Shown: positions 52,701 through 58,834 of the stretch, in pieces
Position numbering within the stretch: position 1 is the first letter of the stretch
Layout of the letters: every line of letters starts with the position of its first letter
Source: Oasisia sp. SBJ-2009
Taxonomy: Eukaryota > Annelida > Polychaeta > Sabellida > Siboglinidae
Assembly: GCA_964017155.1 (NCBI GenBank)
Contig: OZ024854.1
Location: 11,108,798-11,172,797, forward strand
DNA: 64,000 nucleotides
Direction of reading: 5' to 3'
Made by a program: the position numbers and the translations under genes
The notes under the pieces: generated by a model
Database searches by the model: none
The model's input: only the letters and a program-made list of their open reading frames with translations
What the model was told of the DNA's origin: nothing

Positions 52701-55571
52701 GGGTCTGCAAGGCTTTGTGAAGGACGAGAACAGTGAGGCTATACGAGGAGCCAAAGTGAGCATCGAGGGTTTCTCACGAGACGTCTACACGGCCAATGAT
52801 GGGGACTACTGGAAGATGTTGCCTCCCAACACATATACCGTCTCCGTGTCTGCCTCGGGGTTTATTCCCACCTCCAGGGTGAGTGATGTAACTGGCAGCC
52901 TTATCAGTTAAGAACAGAGTGCTGCTAGACCGTGTAGTACGGTCAGGCAGCAAAACCATTGGCACAACACTCCCTGCTGTAGATGAACTCTACGAAACAT
53001 TTATGATGCAAAAACAAGGGACTTCTTAAAGGGCAACTCTCACCCATTGCATGAATTCTACTATGTTGCACAATCTGGTTGTAGGTATATTTTCGAAAGA
53101 ACACGCACGAACCGTTATCGAAACACATTTCTTCCAACTTCTGTTAGGCTACTAAACGCGAAATCCGGGGAGGGGAAAATGATCGGGGAGGATGGGAGGA
53201 TACAATGGGGTGCACTACTTTCCTACAACTTTGCATTGTCACTACTAATTGTCAATACTAATATTGTTGTGTTATGTTGTGTTATGTGAATATTTACCAC
53301 AAACATTTCCTCTTTGGGGGACTATTAAATTATATTGTATTGTATTGTATTGTATTGTATTGTATTGTATTGTATTGTATTGTTATAATAAGACAACTTC
53401 TGTTGTGCATAAATCCTCCTTGGAAACCAAGCTCAGTGCATCAATACAAAAGGGTTAATCGATCTCAATAGTCAATAAACAACGAGCATTTCATTTCCAG
53501 TTACAGTAGTTAATTATGGTTTATGGAGATTTCGTAGGTTGTTTTAAAAATACAGGTTTCACTTCGCGTGAGATGATTCTTTTGAGCATTTTGTATGACA
53601 TTGGAACACAGTGTGGTGTCTTTAAATCACACTGATACATGCACCAAGTAAGAGGCATCAGGGTTTGCCAGAAATCTGCTTACTTTCAATGTATTTGGAT
53701 TATCACATCTATCAACTATGAAATATACTTTCAAAATAAATTTGCTAAGTTTCGATGGAAATCTACGTAGCTATTTCTTGGTAAATTTGAATTGAATCTA
53801 TGTAATATATTTAGTACTGCACTACTGTTGTGAGGCCCAAGATACTTGCTTGATATGTCTAACATTGCCACAAAATGATCCCATTCACAATGAAAATATG
53901 AAACATGGAACAAGGTGACTGTCAACTTAGCTTAGCTGGAGCCTCCAATCCTAAATACATACTTAACTACCTTTCATTTTACATGGCTCAGTTATATTTG
54001 TTATTGTCTGTAATGAGTGTTTTTGTTTCACTGATTAATAGGGTATGTGTGCAGTTAGATTCTGTACAATGACTTTGTTTATAGGGACAAGTAAGCAATT
54101 TGTGACTCGTGTTTGTAGGTTGTGAAAGTGCCACATGGTAGAACCATAGCGAGGGAAGACTTCGTCCTCCAGTCAAATGACAGCGGTTTTTTCGGCTTCT
54201 CCTCAACCACAGTTGGCATTACTGCAGGTAGGTGGCACCACTAGTAATGTCCCATCAGCCGCATAACATTAGAGGCCTCACGGTTACAGCTTCCAGGTTT
54301 TTTGGGGATAGCATATTTTTTTGCCAATTCCTAAAATTCTCATAACTTCCTCACATAATGGAAATGGCACAAAACAGTTGATAAATAATTATATGCATTT
54401 TGCAACATTTGTATTATTTGCATTGTGAAACATGTTGATAATGTAACAATTGTGGGGTTGTATTATTTTATGTAATGTGATTACTTAGAGCCTTATTTGG
54501 TATGAAATATAATTTTATAGAATGCAGTGTACATGTGTATGTGTAAGAAAAGTCAAAATGCTTTACGCAATAAATTTTATATATGAATGAATGAATGAAT
54601 GAATGAATGAATGAATGATGTTTTTTTATTCGACCAGTATTTCAACCAAATACATACACTATATCCATGTCAAAACAACTCGGAATCAAATACAGATATA
54701 ACAGTCATTATAAACATGGTAATAGTATATAATAATTTGTAATACAGTAATACAACATACGGTCAGGAGACTCCTCTAAGACCATGCTGGTCGCTATCGT
54801 GGAGCCACCTTTTACGAAAGTGATATGTAAAATAAATATGTGCACATTGAATATATTATGTTACTTTGTATTTAATATAACATTTCGAAATGCTCATACT
54901 GAAAAGTTACATATATGAGTGCCCTGAATATTGGCAGATTGAGGTTTTAAAAATTTTGAATGGATATGAAAATATTGACAGAAATATTTTTTTCATGGTC
55001 AAGGAATAGAGAAGGACTAGAGGACATGGAGTTACATTAGCAAAGAAGCAGCGTAGATTAGATATTAGAAAAGTTTCATTTTCACAAAGAATAGTAAACG
55101 AATGGAACAGATTATCAACTGATTGTGTAGATGTTAGTAGTGTTAATATATTTAAAAATAAAATCGACATATACCTAAGACGGGCAGGGTATATTTAGAT
55201 AGATCGGTTGGACTCTCGATAAGCCAAACGGCTTCCTTGTCCACCTGCCATCTAGAGTTGAATCTCTAGGTGGCAATCTTGTTAAATCCTGTTAAATGTG
55301 ACGTGTCGTTTCAGGTGTGTCTGTGTTGGCTCTCATTGCCCTCTTAACCACACTCATGTGCTACCGCGCCCGGTACAACCGGTACCATCGGTATGGGTTC
55401 CACCAACTCAACGACAACGACGACAGCAACCACAGCACCAACGCAAAGGCTTTGTTCACCCAAGTGTACCACGACGACCCCACAGCCGCCAGTCACAAGT
55501 TGCTGTCGGCAGAGTACCGCGACTACGACAGCGAGGCTTCAGAGGAGGAAATGTACACGATTCGACAGTGA
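19750..55571 (+). CDS. CPD: Carboxypeptidase D, four-domain form (25 exons)
   Basis: Membrane-bound M14B metallocarboxypeptidase that removes C-terminal Lys/Arg from peptides and receptors, mainly in the trans-Golgi network. The 25 exons total 5343 nt and give an uninterrupted 1780-residue protein. Order: signal peptide (1-29), CP1 plus transthyretin-like domain (30-445), Thr/Pro-rich linker (450-516), CP2 plus its transthyretin-like domain (520-930), CP3 (935-1300), CP4 (1305-1675), membrane span (1688-1711) and cytoplasmic tail (1712-1780). CP1 and CP2 have all catalytic residues (H105, E108, R166, N175, R176, H214, Y292, E303; H618, E621, R679, N688, R689, H727, Y809, E820). CP3 and CP4 lack several. 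Vertebrate and fly proteins have three CP domains. The start was chosen for its Kozak context and the hydrophobic leader. Confidence 0.96.
20603..22380 (+). other. CPD intron 1, 5' part
   Basis: First part of an 8.4-kb intron (20603-29017). Only short unsupported frames, no RNA gene or clear repeat seen. Confidence 0.5.
22381..24431. mobile_element. Decayed DNA transposon with subterminal repeats
   Basis: Terminal inverted repeats GGGCAATTCCA and TGGAATTGCCC are flanked by TTTA on both sides. Several copies of GTAACGGAATTAC occur in the left part (22394, 22573, 22760, 22782) and the reverse complement twice in the right part (about 23886-23920). Such subterminal arrays are usually transposase-binding sites. 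The middle has only broken minus-strand frames. Superfamily not determined. It lies within CPD intron 1. Confidence 0.6.
24432..25080 (+). other. CPD intron 1, middle part
   Basis: Low-information sequence with diverged repeats of a TTCAGTGGTCACG-like motif around 24730-24990. No gene or RNA seen. Confidence 0.4.
25081..27150. repeat. Large inverted repeat (possible foldback element)
   Basis: Arms of roughly 280 bp (about 25081-25360 and 26870-27150) are inverted copies with diverged but clear similarity (for example AATGAAGGAGCAAAA in the left arm and its complement near 27070). The 1.5-kb centre is AT-rich and non-coding and holds a 25-bp tandem repeat at 26592-26730. No exact target duplication was found. 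Confidence 0.6.
26592..26730. repeat. 25-bp minisatellite, ~5 copies
   Basis: Nearly identical units of CTAGTGAACAGCTAGCAGAG plus GACAC. Confidence 0.92.
27151..27995 (+). other. CPD intron 1, 3' part
   Basis: No gene, RNA or recognisable repeat seen. Confidence 0.4.
27996..28163. repeat. 43-bp minisatellite, ~4 copies
   Basis: Tandem copies containing GGCCAGTAACAGCTGTGGTT and AAGGTGAATGACTTCC, almost identical to one another. Confidence 0.92.
29018..29160 (+). CDS. CPD: CPD exon 2: end of CP1 catalytic domain
   Basis: Residues 285-332. It contains S-M-Q-D-F-N-Y (Y292, equivalent to Tyr248 of carboxypeptidase A) and [11 protein letters not shown] (E303, the catalytic Glu270 equivalent). 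Acceptor TATGCAG, donor GTAATG, phase 1 in, phase 0 out. Confidence 0.94.
29530..29699 (+). CDS. CPD: CPD exon 3: transthyretin-like domain 1
   Basis: Begins A-H-I-G-V-K-G-F-V and includes [10 protein letters not shown], the signature of the beta-sandwich domain that follows each M14B catalytic domain. Acceptor TTGCAG, donor GTAAGA, leaves in phase 2. Confidence 0.92.
29755..30400. repeat. Direct duplication and GATCTTG-rich repeats in intron 3
   Basis: A segment of about 105 bp at 29755-29860 is repeated at 29949-30060. From about 30060 to 30400 there are many degenerate copies of GTGATCTGATGATCTTG. Non-coding. Confidence 0.7.
30440..30619 (+). CDS. CPD: CPD exon 4: end of transthyretin-like domain 1
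   Basis: Continues from G-Y-K-L-Q-T-K with T-S-V-N-F-E-L as the last strand, then a charged spacer ending L-E-E-P-G. Acceptor CCTAG, donor GTGAGC, phase 2 at both ends. Confidence 0.9.
30757..31312 (+). mobile_element. Penelope-like element, 3' GIY-YIG fragment
   Basis: Plus-strand codons from about 30938 read [14 protein letters not shown], then [11 protein letters not shown] and [10 protein letters not shown], and later [12 protein letters not shown]. This is the C-terminal GIY-YIG endonuclease region of Penelope-like retroelements. A stop after K-E-A-I breaks the frame. About 100 bp at each side is an inverted repeat (30757-30860 and 31200-31312), consistent with the inverted terminal structures of these elements. 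It lies in CPD intron 4. Confidence 0.8.
31397..31869 (+). CDS. CPD: CPD exon 5: Thr/Pro linker and start of CP2
   Basis: Residues 449-606. The first about 65 residues are Thr/Pro/Ser-rich and low in complexity, probably an O-glycosylated stalk between CP1 and CP2. CP2 then begins ([25 protein letters not shown]). Acceptor TTTTACAG, donor GTGGGT, phase 1 out. Confidence 0.93.
32100..32966. mobile_element. Non-autonomous TTAA-flanked DNA element in intron 5
   Basis: Inverted terminal repeats of about 85 bp (from TTTAAAGGCAAAA on the left to TTTTGCCTTTAAA on the right). TTAA lies next to AGG/CCT at both ends, the same arrangement as the 8485-9989 element, which points to a TTAA-targeting (piggyBac-like) mechanism. 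No open reading frame of note. Confidence 0.7.
33836..34172 (+). mobile_element. tRNA-derived SINE, family A, copy 2
   Basis: The head has a recognisable pol III A-box (GTGGCTCAGGGGTAGAGC) and B-box (GGTTCGAATCC) with tRNA spacing. A unique body follows, ending near ACCTTTACTTTAC. Related copies lie at 14128-14430 and 48530-48775. It sits in CPD intron 5, 60 bp before exon 6. It is not a functional tRNA gene: the stems do not pair. Confidence 0.85.
34233..34424 (+). CDS. CPD: CPD exon 6: CP2 zinc site
   Basis: Residues 607-670. Contains N-M-H-G-N-E-V-V-G (H618/E621) and M-P-S-M-N-P-D-G-Y. Acceptor GTTACAG, donor GTGAAG, phase 1 at both ends. Confidence 0.95.
34625..34930. repeat. ~34-bp minisatellite in intron 6
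   Basis: About eight copies of a unit containing GGCAGTATAACAAGACACG and TAGTATAACGGGATA. Large minus-strand open frames here arise from the repeat. Confidence 0.93.
35044..35646. repeat. 15-bp minisatellite in intron 6, ~40 copies
   Basis: Uniform array of AGTAACAGGACAGAG alternating with AGTAACAGGAGAGAG. As 15 is divisible by three, all frames stay open and give long artefactual proteins on both strands. Confidence 0.97.
35793..35820. repeat. (CA)n tract before exon 7
   Basis: Short CA dinucleotide tract about 35 bp upstream of the exon 7 acceptor. Confidence 0.9.
35856..36145 (+). CDS. CPD: CPD exon 7: CP2 substrate-binding core
   Basis: Residues 671-767. Contains G-R-A-N-F (R679), D-L-N-R-N-F-P-D (N688/R689), E-P-E-T-K-A-M-M and L-S-A-N-L-H-G-G (H727). 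Acceptor CTCAG, donor GTGAGA, leaves in phase 0. Confidence 0.95.
36146..37029 (+). other. CPD intron 7
   Basis: Non-coding intron. Short open frames only, no repeat recognised. Confidence 0.6.
37030..37132 (+). CDS. CPD: CPD exon 8: CP2
   Basis: Residues 768-801. Reads A-H-T-T-M-H-S-G, then [12 protein letters not shown], matching [12 protein letters not shown] of CP1. Acceptor TTTCACAG, donor GTTAGT, phase 1 out. Confidence 0.92.
37512..38804 (+). repeat. 39-bp minisatellite made of the exon 9 splice boundary
   Basis: About 33 tandem copies of a 39-bp unit. Each carries a 3' splice site and first exon bases like those of exon 9 (GGTTGCAG then GGGGCATGCATGAC). From 37592 the register is exactly 39 bp for 31 units up to the true acceptor at 38804. 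As 39 is a multiple of three and the unit lacks stops, the plus strand stays open in the exon 9 frame from about 37580, reading units of [13 protein letters not shown]. The second unit is 38 bp and ends the open register. Variants include GGTTTCAG, GGTAGCAG and CATGCAGGAC. Occupies the 3' part of CPD intron 8. Confidence 0.96.
38805..38947 (+). CDS. CPD: CPD exon 9: end of CP2 catalytic domain
   Basis: Residues 802-849. G-G-M-Q-D-W-N-Y (Y809) and [11 protein letters not shown] (E820) complete the CP2 active site. The acceptor is the last of the tandem GGTTGCAG copies. I chose it because only the M-Q-D-W-N-Y version matches the family and other CP domains. Donor GTATGT, phase 0 out. Confidence 0.93.
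39254..39423 (+). CDS. CPD: CPD exon 10: transthyretin-like domain 2
   Basis: Begins V-H-K-G-V-R-G-F-V and contains [12 protein letters not shown], closely parallel to exon 3. Acceptor CCAACAG, donor GTCAGT, phase 2 out. Confidence 0.93.
39481..39640. repeat. Inverted repeat, left arm (intron 10)
   Basis: About 160 bp that recurs as a close reverse complement at 41013-41192 in intron 11, so exon 11 lies between the arms. The family was not identified. Shared blocks include TTTAATATAGGGAATTCTTT and ATTTGCTGTGCATTCTAGAA. Confidence 0.9.
39923..40299 (+). CDS. CPD: CPD exon 11: end of TTL2 and start of CP3
   Basis: Residues 906-1031. T-V-V-N-F-T-L closes the transthyretin-like domain, and CP3 begins around K-L-D-F-D-L-S. 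The zinc motif HGNE is replaced by N-G-D-E (N1012, E1015) in I-N-G-D-E-P-V-G. Acceptor CCTCACAG, donor GTGAGT, phase 1 out. Confidence 0.92.
40345..40632 (-). mobile_element. tRNA-derived SINE, family B, copy 2
   Basis: The minus strand reads a tRNA-like head (GGTCGCGCGGTAGAGCACTG, later GGTGGTTCAATCCCACC as B-box) and the family B body. The anticodon-loop region resembles tRNA-Asn or Asp. It lies in CPD intron 11, antisense to the gene. Confidence 0.85.
41013..41192. repeat. Inverted repeat, right arm (intron 11)
   Basis: Reverse-complement partner of 39481-39640, with a short extra segment near 41022-41045. Together the arms bracket exon 11. Confidence 0.9.
41425..41582 (+). CDS. CPD: CPD exon 12: CP3 core
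   Basis: Residues 1032-1084. Reads [13 protein letters not shown] in place of the usual I-M-P-x-x-N-P-D-G, and ends D-D-K-L-N-S where N-R-N-F-P-D should be, so the substrate-binding Asn/Arg pair is lost. Acceptor TGTTGAG has a weak pyrimidine tract; donor GTGAGT. Confidence 0.85.
41641..41830. repeat. (GCGT)n and (GCAC)n microsatellites with hairpin
   Basis: GT/GCGT tract at 41641-41720, a 21-bp imperfect inverted repeat (41721-41777, AAATTTGTCTT arms) and an ACGC/GCAC tract to 41830. Confidence 0.88.
42098..42195 (+). CDS. CPD: CPD exon 13: CP3
   Basis: Residues 1085-1117. Reads [12 protein letters not shown] where active domains have L-S-A-N-L-H-G-G, so A1111 replaces the third zinc ligand. 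Acceptor CCTACAG, donor GTGAGT, phase 2 out. Confidence 0.87.
42405..42494. repeat. (TA)n / (GT)n microsatellite
   Basis: TA tract followed by a short GT tract, within intron 13. The rest of that intron (to 42973) is AT-rich with nothing recognised. Confidence 0.95.
42974..43214 (+). CDS. CPD: CPD exon 14: CP3
   Basis: Residues 1117-1197. Contains F-R-L-I-A-R-A-Y-A and [18 protein letters not shown] (Y1190, the Tyr248 position, kept). Unlike CP1, CP2 and CP4, no intron splits the sequence before this motif. Acceptor TTCACAG, donor GTGAGT, phase 0 out. Confidence 0.9.
43215..43920 (+). other. CPD intron 14, AT-rich part
   Basis: AT-rich sequence with AAATA-type simple repeats (about 43550-43680). 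No gene or identifiable element. Confidence 0.5.
43922..44246. repeat. Dispersed repeat family R1, full unit
   Basis: Starts with CTGCCACCTCACGGAGCC (43927) and repeats nearly the same sequence at its far end (44209). The body matches 8248-8484 plus 9990-10060, and so shows the uninterrupted R1 arrangement. Confidence 0.75.
44315..44500. repeat. (TA)n, (GAGT)n, (GC)n and (GT)n microsatellites
   Basis: Adjacent simple tracts: TA at 44315-44381, GAGT at 44398-44459, GC/GT at 44464-44500. Confidence 0.95.
44654..44762 (+). CDS. CPD: CPD exon 15: end of CP3
   Basis: Residues 1198-1233. [11 protein letters not shown] aligns with [11 protein letters not shown], so H1201 replaces the catalytic glutamate. 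Acceptor TTGCCAG, donor GTAAGT, phase 1 out. Confidence 0.9.
44763..45522 (+). other. CPD intron 15
   Basis: Non-coding intron with no repeat or gene recognised. Confidence 0.6.
45523..45678 (+). CDS. CPD: CPD exon 16: transthyretin-like domain 3
   Basis: Reads [19 protein letters not shown] and [15 protein letters not shown], parallel to exons 3 and 10 though the G-D-Y-W motif is changed to A-R-F-H-M. Acceptor TTGACAG, donor GTGAGA. Confidence 0.9.
45679..46466 (+). other. CPD intron 16
   Basis: Non-coding intron with a CCC-rich stretch near 45830. Nothing recognised. Confidence 0.6.
46467..46635 (+). CDS. CPD: CPD exon 17: end of TTL3 and start of CP4
   Basis: V-V-M-F-S-L closes the transthyretin-like domain, and CP4 starts at [12 protein letters not shown]. 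Acceptor TCCCACAG, donor GTGATG, phase 2 out. Confidence 0.87.
46714..46765. repeat. (GCGT)n microsatellite
   Basis: Short GTGC/GCGT tract in intron 17. Confidence 0.93.
47141..47336 (+). CDS. CPD: CPD exon 18: CP4 zinc-site motif
   Basis: Residues 1342-1407. Contains [12 protein letters not shown] and [11 protein letters not shown] (H1378/E1381), so the first two zinc ligands are kept. Acceptor ATTTCAG, donor GTAGGA, phase 0 out. Confidence 0.93.
47415..47675 (+). mobile_element. tRNA-derived SINE, family B, copy 3
   Basis: The head has GGTCGCACGGTAGAGCGCC (A-box region), GACTGTTAATC like a tRNA-Asn anticodon arm, and B-box GGTTCAATCCC. The body matches copies at 19068 and 40345 and ends in GAAG repeats. 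It lies just inside CPD intron 18. Confidence 0.87.
47940..48125. repeat. AATA/ATAAT simple repeat
   Basis: Low-complexity AT-rich tract of AATAAT and AAATA units in intron 18. Confidence 0.9.
48226..48361 (+). CDS. CPD: CPD exon 19: CP4 core
   Basis: Residues 1408-1452. [17 protein letters not shown] is well conserved, but D-L-D-T-D-F-S replaces D-L-N-R-N-F-P, so Asn144/Arg145 equivalents become D1448/T1449 and Arg127 becomes L1439. Acceptor TTATTCAG, donor GTCAGT, phase 1 out. Confidence 0.9.
48530..48775 (+). mobile_element. SINE family A, copy 3 (head lost)
   Basis: Matches the body of the SINE at 33836-34172 from TTGCTC(C/T)AGTTCA to CATACCTATTC but has no tRNA-like head. Intron 19 of CPD. 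Confidence 0.7.
49110..50232. repeat. 12-bp minisatellite ending at the exon 20 acceptor
   Basis: About 93 copies of TGTATAATTACC or TGTATGATTACC, in blocks of one or the other variant. The last copy (ATTACCTGCAG) differs from the repeat by CAG for TAT and is itself the exon 20 acceptor. The period is divisible by three, giving long artefactual frames on both strands. Confidence 0.98.
50233..50376 (+). CDS. CPD: CPD exon 20: CP4
   Basis: Residues 1453-1500. [11 protein letters not shown] and [14 protein letters not shown] align with exon 7. Q1484 replaces the third zinc ligand histidine. Acceptor supplied by the adjoining minisatellite, donor GTAACG, phase 1. Confidence 0.9.
50846..50938 (+). 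CDS. CPD: CPD exon 21: CP4
   Basis: Residues 1501-1531. Reads [16 protein letters not shown], matching [12 protein letters not shown] of CP1. Acceptor TTATACAG, donor GTACCC, phase 1. Confidence 0.85.
51266..51858. repeat. 28-bp minisatellite before exon 22
   Basis: About 21 copies of a unit containing GAGAGTGTAACATTAAGTAT and GTGTTGTT, ending 12 bp before the exon 22 acceptor. Later copies carry AACGTT instead of AACATT, so variants are spatially ordered. Confidence 0.97.
51871..52067 (+). CDS. CPD: CPD exon 22: end of CP4
   Basis: Residues 1531-1597. G-N-L-L-D-W-L-D and V-Y-M-D-C-C-N-Y-P align with M-Q-D-F-N-Y and [10 protein letters not shown]1557 replaces the active-site tyrosine and Y1568 the catalytic glutamate. 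Acceptor CGTCCCAG, donor GTAGGT, phase 0 out. Confidence 0.9.
52014..52203 (+). repeat. 84-bp tandem repeat of the exon 22 end and its donor
   Basis: The last 54 bases of exon 22 plus its donor and 30 intronic bases are repeated at 52098-52181, and in part from 52182. The copy keeps GTAGGT but has CAA before it instead of CAG. The period is 28 codons and stays open in the exon 22 frame, so skipping the first donor would add [10 protein letters not shown] repeats. Confidence 0.95.
52693..52878 (+). CDS. CPD: CPD exon 23: transthyretin-like domain 4
   Basis: Reads [11 protein letters not shown], then [12 protein letters not shown], the same pattern as exons 3 and 10. Ends T-S-R before GTGAGT, phase 0. 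The phase-2 G/Y intron of the other domains is absent here. Confidence 0.92.
53030..53385 (+). mobile_element. LINE 3' end with (TTGTA)n tail
   Basis: Reads [24 protein letters not shown], a C-terminal tail typical of another CR1-like reverse-transcriptase group, followed by a short 3' UTR and a (TTGTA)n tail (53332-53383). Truncated, within CPD intron 23. Confidence 0.65.
53386..54118 (+). other. CPD intron 23, 3' part
   Basis: No gene or identifiable repeat. Confidence 0.5.
54119..54227 (+). CDS. CPD: CPD exon 24: end of TTL4 and start of membrane span
   Basis: Residues 1660-1695. R-E-D-F-V-L is the last strand, followed by a short juxtamembrane segment and S-T-T-V-G-I-T-A, the first part of the membrane span. 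Donor GTAGGT, phase 1. Confidence 0.88.
54580..54617. repeat. (GAAT)n microsatellite
   Basis: About nine GAAT units in intron 24. Confidence 0.93.
55010..55290 (+). mobile_element. LINE 3' end in CPD intron 24
   Basis: Reads [30 protein letters not shown] and a stop at 55198, the C-terminal tail of CR1-like reverse transcriptases. It extends to within about 25 bp of the last coding exon. Confidence 0.75.
55315..55571 (+). CDS. CPD: CPD exon 25: membrane span and cytoplasmic tail
   Basis: Residues 1696-1780. [15 protein letters not shown] completes the membrane helix, followed by basic residues (Y-R-A-R-Y-N-R). The tail contains Y-G-F-H-Q-L, dileucine-type K-L-L, and an acidic serine cluster ([10 protein letters not shown]) near the end. 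Acidic clusters of this kind carry trans-Golgi sorting information in vertebrate CPD and furin. Stop TGA at 55569-55571. Confidence 0.93.
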
Positions 55572-55998
55572 TCTCATCGTTGGCAACGTCTTCATTTAAA
55601 GTCAACAGTGGCGCCAAACAAAAAATATGTGGGGTTTTGGCATCTGCTGAAAATTAATGGGTAGGTTAGTTAGCAATCATGTTTTGTTCTGTATGTATTT
55701 TTCAATACATATATATATATATATATTATATGTATGTATATACATATATACATATAATATATATATGTGTGTATATATATATATACATATATATATATGT
55801 GTATATATATATATAATATAATATATATACATATATGTATATATATATATACACATATATATATATATATATATATACTATATGTATGTATGTATATGTA
55901 TATATATACATATACATACATACATATAGTATATATATATATATGTGTGTATATATATATATACATATATGTATATATATTATATTATATATATATAG

Positions 55999-56029
<31 letters not shown>

Positions 56030-58834
56030 TAGATATCCAGATAGACCTGTTATCGGGGTAGTCGTGAAAGTTAACTACCTAGCTCCTGTTCATTCAATAT
56101 TGTTTCACTTATTTATTGCACCCAGTTTAATGTGTTAAATTAGTCAGTATAAGAAACAATAATATTAAAAATTCAAAGGTATGTTCATACAGCATGTCAT
56201 CCAGCTTTTAAGACCAGTTTCATAATTGGCTAACAATGTCTATTTACCTCTGAGACTATTGCTGCAAACAGCAGTTTACGCAAATACTTGACACTGCGTA
56301 ATTGCATAACTTTGAACTAGTCTTCATGAAACTCACATCAAGACTGCTCAAAGCATTTCACTTTCCCCTCAGTGAATTCTATTGGAATGCTGTGGATCCT
56401 TTGGTTTTCTTTCCAATAATGGATATGCTGTATCCGCGATGGTTCAGCCAGCGGTGTAGAACTTCACATATTTGTTGTTTGATGTCATTTATGTTAAACG
56501 GATCAGTTACTGTTGGTGTCTATAGTTTTGACTGCATCTTTAGTTTTGACTATGTTTCAGTTTGCTGAAATGTTCAATTCTCATGTATTAGTTATAGCAG
56601 TGTGGTTATTATCTGGTGTTATTGTGGAATTAATATTATTTTCCTAGCAACCAAGGAGGCAGGCTATGTAAGGGCTTTTTGCCCCAATGTGGCCATGTCT
56701 CGTTTACTTGCTGCAATATTAGTAATTAAAGATATGACTTACATTAGCGATATTATTTTTATGGTGTATATATGTAGGTAGTCTAGAAGGAAATCATACA
56801 AAATCATTCCAGCTCAGTGTTTTGGGGATACTGCGTGGCCTGAGATATCCGAGCCCCAACTAAAGGGAGACTGAGACACTTGAACAATTGCCGATTAGAA
56901 CATATCATTTACAGGCTATGTGACCATGATTTGATGAGCACAGAGATATGGTAATTTAAAAAATAACCATTCAAACTTGGATGTCTGTGGCCCCAGTCTC
57001 CGCCATTATGCTCAAGCCACGTTTGGTTTGAGTTGCTCCTATCTAACCAGTGTAAAGTTTCAATTTATTTTCGATCTACTTCATTAATAGACATTTCTAT
57101 GCGAAAACAAGATTTTATATATATTTCTGTGCGAAAACAAGAATATTGTCCTCCATTTTATAAATCAACAAATCATTTGTATGCATGTACAAATTAAAAA
57201 AGTTTAATTAAAGTACAATGATTATTAACCAACGAGAACATTTTACACACAACAGGTGCAGAATGGGGAATACCTCTGAGTGATTGGGAATTTTCGAACT
57301 GATTCGTGTGGATATGTTACAAATCACAATTCAATTTGCTGAAGTCGTATGACACATTTTATTCAAAGTGTAACTTTGTTTGAATTTGGCAGAAAATAAT
57401 TACTATTTCGCCAGCCGTATCAAGTATTGTGTTGTTTGAAATTCTTTCATTGGTTTCAAATCATTATAATTTATTTTTTATTTCACACAAGTATAAAAGT
57501 TATTTGTTGATCTAGTTAACGCCTATCATATAAAATAGGGCACCATTTTCTTATTTTTTTAACAAAAATATCTATTAATGAAATCAATTAAGAACAAAAT
57601 TACTTTAATTACAGAGGAATGACTCAAACCAAATGCAGCATGTGTGTTATAAATGGCAGTGCCCAGTGCAAAACATGTCCATGTTTGAACAATTATCTAA
57701 AACATTCTGTATCTCTATGCTCACCAAGTAATGGTCACATATCCTGTGACTGATATGTTCTTATGTTTGGGCAATGGTTGTTCAAGCGTTTCTTTAATGT
57801 CACCAGTGAACTAAACTTTTACATGTATGCTTTAAAATGGCCGGGTCTCAGTTAGAATCAATGGGCAAAAATTGTATGTTTATTTAAATATTTTATCCAA
57901 GCAATATTTTACAGATTGCGGGACAGTGGTGAGTTAACATGACATTTTACATTGGATATGATAAAAGTTAAACATATTTAGATATGGTTCTTAAATTGTT
58001 GTGAATAAAGAGTTGACCTGTTAATGGAACCACTTTTCATGGAATGTGAGTTTGGATATTTTGTTTTGCAACAATTTGGTGTTAGTTTTGCAGTTTCAGT
58101 TATTGCTTCAATCTTGTATTGTCACTACAACAGGTGCGTGGCACTAGTGGTGCATGTTTATTATAAATGGTGCAAAAGGGAAATTAAGCCGGATTTAATC
58201 TCTCGTGTTTAAATGTGACTAAGCAGTAAGCGTAGCTAAGCTGTATGTGTATTGGTCGTGAACTGTTTACTTGGTGCTGCATTTAATACATGTAGTGAAC
58301 AAGGTTTTATTCTGTATGAACAATCACATCATGCCTGGGTGAGTTGATTAAAATTTGTGTTTGTTGAACAATAACAAGGCATTTTGGCACCGTCTGATGT
58401 TAGTGGAAAACAGTGTATGACATATTTTGACTTAACATAAGTATAGATATCACTTTTAATTAGCCAATCACAATACAATATTCATAACACATCTGATGTC
58501 ACGAATTCCCTTTGAGTAGCCAACATGGGGTACAAGTAAATGCAAACTTATGCTGCACAAGGACGTATACAAATAAAATGAGCAAAAGTATGTGATTTGC
58601 ATAATGTCTTGGAATTCCCAATACATGGAGTTTATGCTGACAACTTAATTTTGCTATTAATTAGCACTGTGTACAAAGAGAAACCACTATTTTATTTACC
58701 TATGATAAAGTGCAAAATGCTTTACCTTTTCTTTCAAGAGGTGGACTTAGAATCGGTCTGCTTGTCGGGAATTATTGACCATAATTGTTATAAAATGTGC
58801 AGAAATTTGAGCAATAAAACTGTTTAATAAACCA
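55572..58834 (+). other. Probable CPD 3' UTR and downstream flank
   Basis: No further coding segment. AATAAA signals occur at 58005, 58567, 58813 and 58826. If transcription continues this far, the 3' UTR would be up to about 3.2 kb. The true end cannot be fixed from sequence alone. Confidence 0.35.
55708..56035. repeat. (TA)n / (ATGT)n complex microsatellite
   Basis: TA tracts with TATG/CATA interruptions forming partial palindromes, 140 bp downstream of the CPD stop codon. Confidence 0.95.
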
